Assembly (NCBI RefSeq): GCF_004295345.1
Contig: NZ_CP036200.1
Span: 682,001 to 746,000, forward strand
DNA: 64,000 bases
Origin: Shewanella maritima
GTDB lineage: Bacteria; Pseudomonadota; Gammaproteobacteria; Enterobacterales; Shewanellaceae
Direction of reading: 5' to 3'
Numbering within the stretch: position 1 is the first letter of the stretch; every line of letters starts with the position of its first letter. The notes under the pieces were generated by a model, which saw nothing but the letters and a program-made list of their open reading frames with translations, was not told the DNA's origin and made no database searches. The translations under genes were made by a program, and so were the position numbers. This document shows, piece by piece, positions 27,024 to 35,481 of the stretch.

Positions 27024-27261
27024 ACTTGTATCCATGGTAATAAAATTGCTCGCAACATGCTGGTTCTGTCTTGCTAAGTACAGCCTGGCTAATTTCAATC
27101 TTGCCGAGCTAAATTTCGCCTTGTTCAGCCTTGGTTGGCATCGCTTTTTTTGCGCTTACGCCAGCTTAGCCGTGTTCAATACCTGATTTGGCCTCGCATC
27201 GAAGTTGCTACTGCGCTAACAAAAACAATCTTTGCGCTAAGCGACCAAATTGCAAATCTCG

Positions 27262-28263
27262 TTACAGGGTTTGCGTCACCTTCTTTAATCCTGCTGGTTG
27301 ATCCGGGTCAATACCTCTGGCGACAGCGACCGCGGCAACGTCAATATAAAAGCGTTGCAACACGGCTAATGGTGCAACCCTTGGGTGAATATCATCGCAG
27401 GTCTGATTTAAGTGGATAAGGTCTGCGCCGCGCTGTCTTACATTGTCGATTTGTTCAAGATGGCTTTCGATGGACTCATCTTTGACACTCACATCGACAA
27501 TCGCAAGCTTTTGTTCGACCAGAGTAACTGGGCCGTGAAGGAACTCTGCACTACTAAACGACTCAGCATGAATCGAGCACACCTCTTTCAGTTTTAACGC
27601 GATCTCTTTGGTGACCGCGTAACCTAAACCTCGCCCAAGTACCACTAGGTTGTTTACATTGGCAAGCGCGTCGACACTAAGCTGCGGCTTACCATCGATA
27701 GCTTTTTGCAGTGCGCTTGGCATTGAGGCAACGGCTTGACGCAATGAATCGCTTTGCGACCATTGGTAAGCAATTTGGATCAGTGCCGATAAAGTCGCAA
27801 GATAACTTTTAGTCGCGGCAACCGCGCGTTCTTCCCCAGCGCACAAAGGCACAACAACATCAACAATGTCTTTAATAGGTGCGGTTTCATCGTTAACCAG
27901 CGCAACACAGTATGCACCGGCATTTTTCGCCATACGCGCCTGCGTCAAGATATCAGGGCTACGACCTGATTGAGAAATAACAATCACTAGTGCGCCTTCT
28001 AGTTGCAACTGTTTACCATACACGCTGGCAATTGACGGTGCAGCGGCAAAAGTTGGCACACCTAGCTCAACTTCAAACAAGTATTTAGCGAATACACCAG
28101 CATGATCAGACGAGCCTCGACCGACAATCATTACAAACTTAGGTTTAATTTCTCTTAAATGTTCACCCAGCGCTTTGGTCACTTGCTCATTAGCCGCAAG
28201 CTGCTCAGCAACTTTTATTGGGGCGGTGCGAGCTTCTTGCTCCATGATGGTATTCGTTGACAT
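27262..28263 (-). CDS. nagB-II: Glucosamine-6-phosphate deaminase, SIS-domain type (NagB-II)
   Basis: Converts glucosamine-6-phosphate to fructose-6-phosphate and ammonia. It is the non-orthologous replacement of classical NagB found in Shewanella and relatives. The ATG at 28261-28263 (AAAGGG upstream) gives 333 residues. Two SIS domains are visible: MIVGRGSSDHAGVFAKYLFE with VISQSGRSPDI (about 45-105), and VVLGRGLGYAVTKEIALKLKE with AESFSSAEFLHGP (about 200-235). It resembles the isomerase half of GlmS but lacks the glutaminase domain. It lies between nagK and nagA. Confidence 0.9.
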   Translation of the reverse strand: MSTNTIMEQEARTAPIKVAEQLAANEQVTKALGEHLREIKPKFVMIVGRGSSDHAGVFAKYLFEVELGVPTFAAAPSIASVYGKQLQLEGALVIVISQSGRSPDILTQARMAKNAGAYCVALVNDETAPIKDIVDVVVPLCAGEERAVAATKSYLATLSALIQIAYQWSQSDSLRQAVASMPSALQKAIDGKPQLSVDALANVNNLVVLGRGLGYAVTKEIALKLKEVCSIHAESFSSAEFLHGPVTLVEQKLAIVDVSVKDESIESHLEQIDNVRQRGADLIHLNQTCDDIHPRVAPLAVLQRFYIDVAAVAVARGIDPDQPAGLKKVTQTL

Positions 28264-28351
28264 AGTAAACCCTTTAAAAAACAATATATTTATCTAACTG
28301 ACTTGCTTGCGGCCCTAGAACTAGAAAAAGCAGCAAGCTGCTAATATTTAT

Positions 28352-29248
28352 CTAATCTTTAGCGTGTTGCTGCATAGCAAAATACACTGCGCCTATTTCT
28401 GGCGGCGCAATAGCTGCAGAAACGCGACTTGCAACATCGTCATCAAGCCAAGGTTTTAGTGGCTCAGCTAAGCCACCAATCATTGAAAAGCGCTGTGGTT
28501 GCAAGGTAAATAGTTTTCGCGCCATCTCACTTATGTAGAGCGCGCCTTCGGCCACAATCGCTTTCGCGACACTGTCACCTTGCGCAGCACAATCAAGCAC
28601 GGTTTTGGCAAGCTTGGCATACTCACTGGAAGACTTACCTGCCAGACACTCAACAACACCGGATGCATCATTGACATCAAGCTGACCCATGATTGCTTGC
28701 TGCAATTCAATCGCTTGCTGGAAACCATCTAGCGATAACAGCACTTGCTCGACCGCTTGTTGACCTAACCACGCACCACTACCCTTGTCGCCTAAACCAA
28801 AACCATGGCCACCCAGCGACAAGCTTTGCTCGCCCACGTGGGCATAGCCGCAAGAACCGGTCCCGGTAATAATTACCGCACCATCTTGACCTTCATGTGC
28901 GCCGATACAGGCAGTATGTAAATCTGTGGTGAGATACATGGCTTGAAATGGATGATTCCAGGTGTTGATTTGCTCGAACAAGTGAGGAACATTGACGCCA
29001 GCTAAACCAACGCCTGCGATAAGCTCTCCTTGCCTATCAGAAGCGATACCAGCATCAGTCAGTGCAAGCTGAGTAGATTCTGAAATTGAATGAAGCGCTT
29101 GCTCTACACCATGCAGAGGGTTAGCACGCCCTGAAACACCAGTGCCAATAACGCCCTGCTCTTGGGTGTAGATGATTGCGCGGCACTTACTGCCACCACC
29201 ATCAATCCCAAGATAAAGCTGGGTTGTTTCACTGTGTTTAGTTGCCAT
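28352..29248 (-). CDS. nagK: N-acetylglucosamine kinase NagK (BadF/BadG ATPase family)
   Basis: ATP-dependent kinase giving GlcNAc-6-phosphate after NagP-mediated uptake. The ATG at 29246-29248, behind AAGAGGGA, gives 298 residues; an upstream extension of 13 codons lacks a ribosome site. The family phosphate-binding loops are present: YLGIDGGGSKCRAIIY at the N terminus, VIITGTGSCGYAHVG (about 125) and GDKGSGAWLGQQA (about 150). It is the first gene of the leftward nag cluster and has a NagR-type palindrome 75 bases upstream. Confidence 0.9.
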   Translation of the reverse strand: MATKHSETTQLYLGIDGGGSKCRAIIYTQEQGVIGTGVSGRANPLHGVEQALHSISESTQLALTDAGIASDRQGELIAGVGLAGVNVPHLFEQINTWNHPFQAMYLTTDLHTACIGAHEGQDGAVIITGTGSCGYAHVGEQSLSLGGHGFGLGDKGSGAWLGQQAVEQVLLSLDGFQQAIELQQAIMGQLDVNDASGVVECLAGKSSSEYAKLAKTVLDCAAQGDSVAKAIVAEGALYISEMARKLFTLQPQRFSMIGGLAEPLKPWLDDDVASRVSAAIAPPEIGAVYFAMQQHAKD

Positions 29249-29322
29249 GGCGTCCCTCTTTAATCTTATTGTTATGGGCAAAAACATCGCTGCCGTCGTA
29301 ACGTTAATGGTATGTTACACCC

Positions 29323-29344
29323 AAAATGACAGCGTTGTCATTTT
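29323..29344. promoter_or_regulatory. NagR-type operator upstream of nagK
   Basis: Perfect palindrome AAAATGACA, four bases (GCGT), TGTCATTTT. It matches the AATGACA-N4-TGTCATT motif known for the LacI-family GlcNAc regulator NagR of Shewanella. No nagR gene lies in the window. Confidence 0.8.
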
Positions 29345-29539
29345 ATTTTTTGAACTATCTCAAACTTTTTATTTTGCTAACGTGCGCTAACTAACGCTGC
29401 GATGAAATAAAGCTCATATATAACAGTTGGTTAACTTTCTCAATCTGAATATAAAAACAGAAAGACTTGCATGAGAAACAGTTGGTGCATAAAAAATGGC
29501 GCTAAGCTATCGCTGCGCCATTTAATCTTTTAGTTGAAG

Positions 29540-32272
29540 TTACTGCGTGAGCTCAACTGCACGCCCTACACGCTTACCGTCTGGCGATACGCTGCGCACC
29601 GCTTGCACCTTGTCAACATTAACTGGCTCAAGATATATCTGCCAATCGCCATTTGCATCAAGGTACTGCATAGTTAAGCCAGGAAACGCGATGTTCATTT
29701 CAAGCTTACCAACTTGATAATTTGCCCCAGGAATTGGCAAGCGATAGTTAATAGCAAACTTATCAAATTGAGCCATGGCTTTATGACCAACATGATTGGC
29801 TATTTGCTGCCACTGAGCAGCCTGCTGCGCTCGTTTGGTGCTATCAAAGTAATTGGTATTTTGATCATACTTTGCGCCTTGGTATTGATACGGTACTTCC
29901 CACTGCGGCTTATGCCAGCCGCGCTCTGCCAGCATTAGCAGCCTTGGGAATATCATGTACTCAAACTGCTCCTGACTGCGAATCGTCTCACTCCAAATCT
30001 GCCCTTGAATACCGCCAAACTGTGCTTGCTTTGCAAGTGGCTTTGACGTCACTTTGCCAGACTCATCGACCAGGCGAGTGTCATCAGCTGCAAATGGGTT
30101 ATTTTCAATATCACGCCACTGCTCAGCATTTGCTGGTAAGTTACCTGTCATATAACTAAATAGCTTTTTACTATCAAGCGCACGAGTCGCCCAGTAGTAA
30201 CCATGCTCTTTAGGGTCGGCCTGATAAGGGAAGTCGAAGTACAACACTTCTGGGTTACTCAAGATGGTTAGCCAGCCATTATTTGCCTGCTTATGGGCAT
30301 TTTTATAACCGCCATGTGAGATAACATCCCAGATATTGGTTTGACTCGACTTTGGCATATTCTCTGGATTGGTATGCCCCATACCATCACTCCAACCAGC
30401 AGGTTGAATGCCCTTATCTACCAACATTGCCGCAACGCGCTCAATAAAATACGGCCCAAGTTGATCAGCACTATCGAGTGACTCTGTATTTGCAATCAAT
30501 CGCTGACAAATTGGCGACTCTACCCAGGCGCCAGCCGTTTCATCAGCGCCAATATGATAAGTTTTCAGCGGCACTCCCGCTTGTTTGTGCATCAAGGCTA
30601 TTTCATCTACGACCTTACTAACAAAGTTATAGGTGGATGGCATACACACATTTAAGGTGTTGTCGTCGTAATACTGCACCGATGAATACACTGTAGTGTC
30701 GTTAACATCATAAAGTAAGTATTCATTCGCCAGTGCTTCTTGGCCTTTTGCCATGTAGAAGTTATACCTTGCCTGCATCGACTTAATTGCGGCGCGAGAG
30801 TGGCCAGGCATGTCCATCGACGGAATGACTTCGATATGTCTTGCTGCGGCAAACTGCAAGATATCGATATAATCTTCACGGCTGTAGTAACCATTGACGC
30901 TAGCCTCGCTAAACGGGCCGCTACCTAATTGTGGCAGCAGGCACTTTGACTCACTTAAGTCATGACAACGCTTAGCGCCAATATCTGTTAACTCAGGTAG
31001 CCCGTCTATTTGTAAACGCCAGCCTTCATCATCCCCCATATGTAAATGCAGCTTATTAAGCTTATAGCTCGCCATTTGCTCCATTAACTTCTTAAGCGTC
31101 GCTTTGGAGTGAAAATTGCGCGATACATCAACGTGCATGCCACGAAATCCGTAGCGCGGCGCATCAGAAACCGTCATTTGTGCGACATCTAAACGCTTTA
31201 CATCAAGCGCCGATTGCAGCGATGCTAAGGCATAGGAAAAACCACTAGGGTCGGCTGCAGTAATCAAAATTTGCTCTGTTGAAATATCAAGCTGATAAGC
31301 GCCAGCAACATGCTCAGTAGGCCATTGCGTATCGCTTACAGATTTAAATACCAAGGGGACTGAGCCATTGGTATCACCAGTTTGGCCAGAGCCAGTAAAC
31401 GCGATGCCAAGCTGGCTAAGTCGATGTAGCGCCGGCTGTACATCACTTTGAGCGATATGACTTTGACTAAAACTTGCAGGTGTCAGCGCAAGACCAAGGC
31501 TTAAATTCACTCGCTCGCCTTGGTGGATTTGCTGCGCGGCTGGTGTGGGCAAAATAGAGCCGTACGTGGCGCTCACATCAACTGAAGTTGCAGCGTTAGA
31601 TTCAAAAATTGTGCTGGGTGTTTGCCAAACCAAGTTATCGGTTGCCGAGCGGCGGTATTGCCTTTTCGCATCGGTAAATGGCTCAACATAAGGCCTAAGC
31701 TCTAGCTTAGATTCCGCGTCGGTGACTAGCTTGGTGCTTTCAATCACAGCAGGCATAAGGTTGTCGTCATCACTGGCGACAATATAGTAATTAGGCATGG
31801 CATCAGTTTCAGATAACTGCCATAGCTCACCTCTGAGTGTTAAGGTTTTAGTTTGCCCAGCTTTAAAACCTGTAAACGCCTTAGTGGGGGAAATTTGGTG
31901 TAAATCCCCTTTGATACGCTTTACCTCAAACTCGGGAGACATAACTTCTAACACAGGTCGCATTTGGCTGTAGTAAATATGCCAATTAGCGCTTGTGATA
32001 TCTTTGCTAGCGGTAAAATCAATCTCGGCGATAAAGCAGCGCTCAATATCACTGCCTTTTACACAAGCTTCTTCTGGCACATTGGTGACCACCCGGTAAG
32101 TCACTTTTAAATCGTTAGCAAATTCGTTAAGGGAACCTTGTGTCCAAGGTATGTTGTTATTAGACAATGAAGATGACTGAGTAGGAGTTGTTGATAATGG
32201 TTTTGGCGCCTCAGCACAGGCAGTTAATCCTAGGGCGATTGCTATACCTGATAGCGCAAAAAGAACTCTCAT
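29540..32272 (-). CDS. hex: Beta-N-acetylhexosaminidase, GH20 lipoprotein
   Basis: Removes terminal GlcNAc from chitobiose and chitin oligosaccharides, feeding NagP. The 910-residue product has a lipobox (MRVLFALSGIAIALGLTAC, Cys-19), so it is probably anchored in the outer membrane. The order is a CHB_HEX carbohydrate-binding domain (about 35-200), a GH20b domain (about 245-370), and the GH20 TIM barrel (about 370-790) with FRGMHVDVSRNFH, MPGHSRAAI and the catalytic Asp-Glu pair in YHIGADETAGAW near residue 577. A C-terminal CHB_HEX_C domain follows. An AGAGGATGAT ribosome site lies at the ATG. An intrinsic terminator sits only 26 bases upstream of that start, and a NagR operator about 395 bases upstream. 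Confidence 0.93.
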   Translation of the reverse strand: MRVLFALSGIAIALGLTACAEAPKPLSTTPTQSSSLSNNNIPWTQGSLNEFANDLKVTYRVVTNVPEEACVKGSDIERCFIAEIDFTASKDITSANWHIYYSQMRPVLEVMSPEFEVKRIKGDLHQISPTKAFTGFKAGQTKTLTLRGELWQLSETDAMPNYYIVASDDDNLMPAVIESTKLVTDAESKLELRPYVEPFTDAKRQYRRSATDNLVWQTPSTIFESNAATSVDVSATYGSILPTPAAQQIHQGERVNLSLGLALTPASFSQSHIAQSDVQPALHRLSQLGIAFTGSGQTGDTNGSVPLVFKSVSDTQWPTEHVAGAYQLDISTEQILITAADPSGFSYALASLQSALDVKRLDVAQMTVSDAPRYGFRGMHVDVSRNFHSKATLKKLMEQMASYKLNKLHLHMGDDEGWRLQIDGLPELTDIGAKRCHDLSESKCLLPQLGSGPFSEASVNGYYSREDYIDILQFAAARHIEVIPSMDMPGHSRAAIKSMQARYNFYMAKGQEALANEYLLYDVNDTTVYSSVQYYDDNTLNVCMPSTYNFVSKVVDEIALMHKQAGVPLKTYHIGADETAGAWVESPICQRLIANTESLDSADQLGPYFIERVAAMLVDKGIQPAGWSDGMGHTNPENMPKSSQTNIWDVISHGGYKNAHKQANNGWLTILSNPEVLYFDFPYQADPKEHGYYWATRALDSKKLFSYMTGNLPANAEQWRDIENNPFAADDTRLVDESGKVTSKPLAKQAQFGGIQGQIWSETIRSQEQFEYMIFPRLLMLAERGWHKPQWEVPYQYQGAKYDQNTNYFDSTKRAQQAAQWQQIANHVGHKAMAQFDKFAINYRLPIPGANYQVGKLEMNIAFPGLTMQYLDANGDWQIYLEPVNVDKVQAVRSVSPDGKRVGRAVELTQ

Positions 32273-32297
32273 ATCATCCTCTTAGTAAATTTTGGTT

Positions 32298-32328
32298 AAA
32301 AAAAAGCTGGGGCAATTGCACCCAGCTT
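32298..32328 (-). terminator. Intrinsic terminator inside the hex leader
   Basis: On the minus strand AAGCTGGG, a 9-base loop, CCCAGCTT, then seven or more T residues. It ends 26 bases before the hex start codon and would terminate leftward transcripts that begin near the NagR operator. It could be an attenuator or the end of a separate short RNA. Confidence 0.65.
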
Positions 32329-32460
32329 ATACTCGCTTCTGGGGAGAGAATAAAAGTATAAATAGCTGAGCTTACGCCCAGCTTAACCTAAGTTAAGTGA
32401 CCTATCTTAATCAAAGGTTGCTACAGTTTGTCATGGCAGATAACTGCCCAAGCATAGCAG

Positions 32461-32640
32461 TTGGAATCAACACTCTGCGCCGTAGGTTTTAGCATTACAA
32501 ATTATCGTAAAGGAACAACCTATACCCTTTATTCCAGTGTTCACCGCTTATGTCGCTATATGCTGTCAAGACGCCTAAACACAATCACTGATTTAGACCT
32601 TGAGCAACAAGCCAGACTCATCGACAAACAGGATAACTAA
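32461..32640 (+). CDS. Possible 59-codon ORF or gene remnant
   Basis: Frame following TAG 32455-32457, first possible start TTG at 32461, stop TAA at 32640. The C-terminal part (RRLNTITDLDLEQQARLIDK) has a natural protein-like, helical and acidic/basic composition. There is no ribosome binding site before the TTG and the only internal ATG is half way. It may be the decayed 3' end of a gene whose front was lost. No family recognised. Confidence 0.25.
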   Translation: MESTLCAVGFSITNYRKGTTYTLYSSVHRLCRYMLSRRLNTITDLDLEQQARLIDKQDN

Positions 32641-32666
32641 TGATGTACAACCTTAAACACAAAGCC

Positions 32667-32684
32667 AATGACAACGCTGTCATT
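32667..32684. promoter_or_regulatory. NagR-type operator upstream of hex
   Basis: Perfect palindrome AATGACA, four bases (ACGC), TGTCATT. The half-sites are identical to those of the operator upstream of nagK. Confidence 0.78.
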
Positions 32685-32776
32685 TGTTAAGGTACTTAAT
32701 ATCGCCACTAAAATCTACAATTAATTGACAAAAAATAAACATTTTCAGTTTAACCACGCGCTTTGGGTGTTTATAT

Positions 32777-33075
32777 TAGGGCCTGTTGTTCTTTGCTGAT
32801 TAGAATTTGTTCGAATTAAAAGCACTTTAATCGCGACGCGAGCGATGACGTCTAGTCATCTACACCTATCGATTTTAAAAAACAGGGCTCACAACAAACT
32901 TAGCTTTTTACTAAGAACGTAGGTGCTTTTAAACGAACCTTTCAGGCAGCGCTTGTTGTCATTTCTACTGCGTTAACGACTTATCATGTGGAACAACCAC
33001 ACATCAAAGTCGTTGTCTTGTATAAATTTCCAACAAGCAGCTGCAAAAATAATCTTGAAAGAGCAACAAGCCCTA
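32777..33075 (-). mobile_element. MITE-like element, copy B (299 bp)
   Basis: The better-preserved copy. The plus-strand left end TAGGGCCTGTTGTTCTTT and the inverted right end TAGGGCTTGTTGCTCTTT agree at 16 of 18 positions, so terminal inverted repeats are clear. Both ends carry TA. It has the same length as copy A and the opposite orientation. It contains only incidental reading frames, no transposase. Its right end is 61 bases upstream of the TauE/SafE gene start, so it may supply or disturb that promoter. Confidence 0.75.
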
Positions 33076-33136
33076 GTGACTTTATTAATAAAAACCCTAA
33101 TTAAGCTAGCAAGAATAATAATTAAAAGAGGCTTAA

Positions 33137-34045
33137 ATGAGTCAGTTAGCTCACACAATCAAGCGCCATCGTTGGTGGCTAATCGCTTTAATCTCAGCAA
33201 GTACTGTGCTTTGGAGCTATTGGGCAAGTCATTATCCACCTATTACACAAACCTTTATAGAATATGGACTTTTTAGTGTATTAGGCGTAATTGGCGCCAT
33301 CTTTGCCAACTCAACTGGAGCAGGTGGTGGGGTGATATTTGTGCCAGTGTTTTCTGCTCTCAACTTTACTACTGAGCAGATGATTGCCACTTCATTTGCT
33401 ATTCAATGCTTTGGGATGACAGCGGGCTCACTTACCTGGATTTTTCATTACCTAAATCATCATCGTCATGATCCAACCTGGGGGGCGTTTTTAAGGTTTA
33501 CGGTGTTGGCCAGCGTTTGCTCGATAGCCGGGCTTTGGACAAGTTTGTCATTGAGTCTTGCAACGCCACTGTCTATCCATACAAGTTTTAGCTTATTCTC
33601 GATACTGCTTGGCATAATCATTATTGCCCACTCGCGAAAAGCGAGTCGCAATAAACAAATAGCAGCCACATATCAAATATCAAACTGGGACTTTATTGCT
33701 TTAACTTGCATAGGTTTTGTTGGCGGTATTATTACTTCTTGGCTGTCTGTGGGCGTGGGAGAGATTTTAGTTATATACCTCATGCTTAGAGGCTTTTGCG
33801 CAAAACTTGCTATTGCCACAGGCGTGGTGGTGAGCGTACTAACGGTGTGGACAACTGCGCCGATTAACTTTGGCGCTGATAGCGACGTACATTTTCAGGC
33901 GTTACTGTTTGCAGGTCCTGGCGCAGTTATTGGTGGCATGATAGCTAAGCGTATCGCCCTGCTCTTCTCTGTCACGCGGCTTAAGCTGTTTTTCTCTGCG
34001 TGGATAATCTTAACAGGTATTGTGATGCTGGCTTTAACGCTGTAG
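33137..34045 (+). CDS. TauE/SafE (TSUP) family permease
   Basis: A 302-residue inner-membrane protein with seven or eight hydrophobic helices. Family features are GVIGAIFANSTGAGGGVIFVPVF in the first repeat and GFVGGIITSWLSVGVGEILVIYL in the second, the two inverted halves typical of TSUP anion exporters. Members carry sulfite, sulfoacetate or related organic anions. The substrate cannot be inferred here because no metabolic partner is adjacent. An AAGAGG ribosome site precedes the ATG. Copy B of the MITE-like element lies directly upstream. Confidence 0.82.
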   Translation: MSQLAHTIKRHRWWLIALISASTVLWSYWASHYPPITQTFIEYGLFSVLGVIGAIFANSTGAGGGVIFVPVFSALNFTTEQMIATSFAIQCFGMTAGSLTWIFHYLNHHRHDPTWGAFLRFTVLASVCSIAGLWTSLSLSLATPLSIHTSFSLFSILLGIIIIAHSRKASRNKQIAATYQISNWDFIALTCIGFVGGIITSWLSVGVGEILVIYLMLRGFCAKLAIATGVVVSVLTVWTTAPINFGADSDVHFQALLFAGPGAVIGGMIAKRIALLFSVTRLKLFFSAWIILTGIVMLALTL

Positions 34046-34440
34046 CCGAGGTTGATTTAAATGCGCTTGATATTCCGGGGGCTTACCGTAACTGTGACTA
34101 GCTAAAGCTAACTTGAAAAAACATAGACAGTAAAAAGTAAATTACCACATTTTGAAAAAGGCAGCTTTGTGTTAGCTCCCTATAAGGGAACATAGCGTAA
34201 CCAGCTAAAGTTGAAGCATATAGTTGCGATGACATTTAAGCCGTTGAAAAAATGGATTTTTTCGTCGAGCATTCTTGTGAAACAAAGAGGGGATGTGCTT
34301 GCTGCGAGCTTTAAATGTCATTGCTACGTAAGCTAATTACTGAAGTAGTCAGAACTGAAAAAACTAGAATTTACAGGCAAAGCCAAATCGAATGATAACC
34401 ACCTACTGAAGTAGGCTGTTTAGGGGTTGAAAACAAACAA
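34046..34440. other. Intergenic region with several palindromes
   Basis: No gene visible. It contains an inverted repeat of about 14 bases, GCGATGACATTTAA (near 34226) and TTTAAATGTCATTGC (near 34312), about 75 bases apart; a CCCTATAAGGG palindrome near 34180; and two copies of a small palindrome TACTGAAGTA (near 34340 and 34405). The stretch could encode a structured RNA or be decayed repeat sequence. Confidence 0.4.
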
Positions 34441-34456
34441 GGCCTCAAATGAGGCC
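34441..34456 (-). terminator. Terminator of the flagellar/chemotaxis array
   Basis: GGCCTCA, 2-base loop, TGAGGCC, followed on the minus strand by TTGTTTGTTTT. It lies 55 bases beyond the stop of the DUF2802 gene, the last gene of the array. Confidence 0.7.
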
Positions 34457-34510
34457 CTTTAGATTAATGGTTAATTTGGGTTACTTAAGGTACTAGAAGT
34501 CATGGTTAAA

Positions 34511-34909
34511 TCACTTACGATGCAATCTGATCAACAGCTCAGCTTCAGCTTTTGGCAGCTCACATTCTGTAACTAACTCCTCAACACCAGCACCAAGCTC
34601 AACCATTTTTAATGCTCTGGAATACAGCTTAGCTTGCGGGTCTTGCTGACTGGCTTCTTCAAGTTTTTCAGATTGTTTAGTGAGATTGTTCTCTATCTCT
34701 ACAACCCGTCTACCCATACCGATAGTGCCACTACGAAGCTCTTGTAGTTCACGTTTTACTGCTTCTCGTTGTCTATCGGACTCTTTTAGCAGCACAGTCA
34801 CCGCATCGACTTTTGATTTTAGCTTTTGCATTTGCTTGTACATCAATATCATCAGCACAAAACAAACGATCACTAATACCAGTGCGCCTATAATTAACTC
34901 GTCACCCAT
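34511..34909 (-). CDS. DUF2802 membrane-anchored coiled-coil protein
   Basis: A 132-residue protein with one N-terminal membrane helix (LIIGALVLVIVCFVLMILMY), then a coiled coil (about residues 28-85, KLKSKVDAVTVLLKESDRQREAV). It ends with a conserved C-terminal segment (KMVELGAGVEELVTECELPKAEAELLIRLH). This is the DUF2802 family, consistently the last gene of chemotaxis operons in Shewanella and Vibrio, of unknown function. It follows cheW after about 70 bases. A role in array assembly or anchoring is an inference from synteny. Confidence 0.8.
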   Translation of the reverse strand: MGDELIIGALVLVIVCFVLMILMYKQMQKLKSKVDAVTVLLKESDRQREAVKRELQELRSGTIGMGRRVVEIENNLTKQSEKLEEASQQDPQAKLYSRALKMVELGAGVEELVTECELPKAEAELLIRLHRK

Positions 34910-34978
34910 CTATGTTCCCAGTTCACTTTTCGCTATTACTGACGCACCTAGCGCCAGCATAAATGGATGATAACACAA

Positions 34979-35473
34979 TTAAAGTTGCGTCAGCTCTGCC
35001 CATTCTTCGTCTGATAGCAGCTTGTCTAAGTCAACTAAAATTAGCAGCTCGTCGTCACGATTGCTCACGCCTTGAATAAACTTAGCGCTTTCTTCTGTAC
35101 CTACGTTTGGTGCATTGTCAATTTCAGAGCGACGTAAATATACAACCTCTGCGACACTATCAACCAAAATACCAATTACTTGCTTTTCAGCTTCAATAAT
35201 GACGATACGAGTTGAATCATCAACATCAGCTGAATGCAGACCAAAGCGTGAACGAGTATCAATTACCGTCACCACATTACCACGCAGGTTAATAATACCT
35301 AGCACGTAGTGAGGCGCACCAGGAACTGGAGCAATCTCGGTATATCGCAGTACCTCTTGTACTTGCATAACATTGATACCATAGGTTTCGTTATCAAGCT
35401 TAAACGTTACCCACTGCAGTACTGCATCATCATTACCTGCAGCTACTGCTGCTACACTTCTTGAATCACTCAT
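34979..35473 (-). CDS. cheW: Chemotaxis coupling protein CheW
   Basis: Couples chemoreceptors to the kinase CheA in the hexagonal array. The 164-residue protein is a single CheW domain: LQWVTFKLDNETYGINVMQV, EVLRYTEIAPVPGAPHYVLG, IINLRGNVVTVIDTRSRFG, and IGILVDSVAEVVYL. A GAGGTTAACT ribosome site precedes the ATG. It is nearly contiguous with the ParP-like gene (8-base gap). Confidence 0.95.
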   Translation of the reverse strand: MSDSRSVAAVAAGNDDAVLQWVTFKLDNETYGINVMQVQEVLRYTEIAPVPGAPHYVLGIINLRGNVVTVIDTRSRFGLHSADVDDSTRIVIIEAEKQVIGILVDSVAEVVYLRRSEIDNAPNVGTEESAKFIQGVSNRDDELLILVDLDKLLSDEEWAELTQL

Positions 35474-35481
35474 AGTTAACC

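Larger units (their letters stand above)
32273..32776. other. hex leader / intergenic region
   Basis: About 500 bases between hex and the MITE-like element. It holds the terminator-like hairpin at 32298-32328, the NagR operator at 32667-32684, and a short plus-strand frame at 32461-32640. The operator is far from the hex start, implying either a roughly 350-base leader or an additional promoter. Confidence 0.5.

Noticed and set aside
32973-33276. Short frames within and across MITE-like copy B, including a 61-residue frame on the minus strand
   Set aside because: They arise from the hairpin arms of the element; the same frames are altered in copy A and none has a ribosome binding site.
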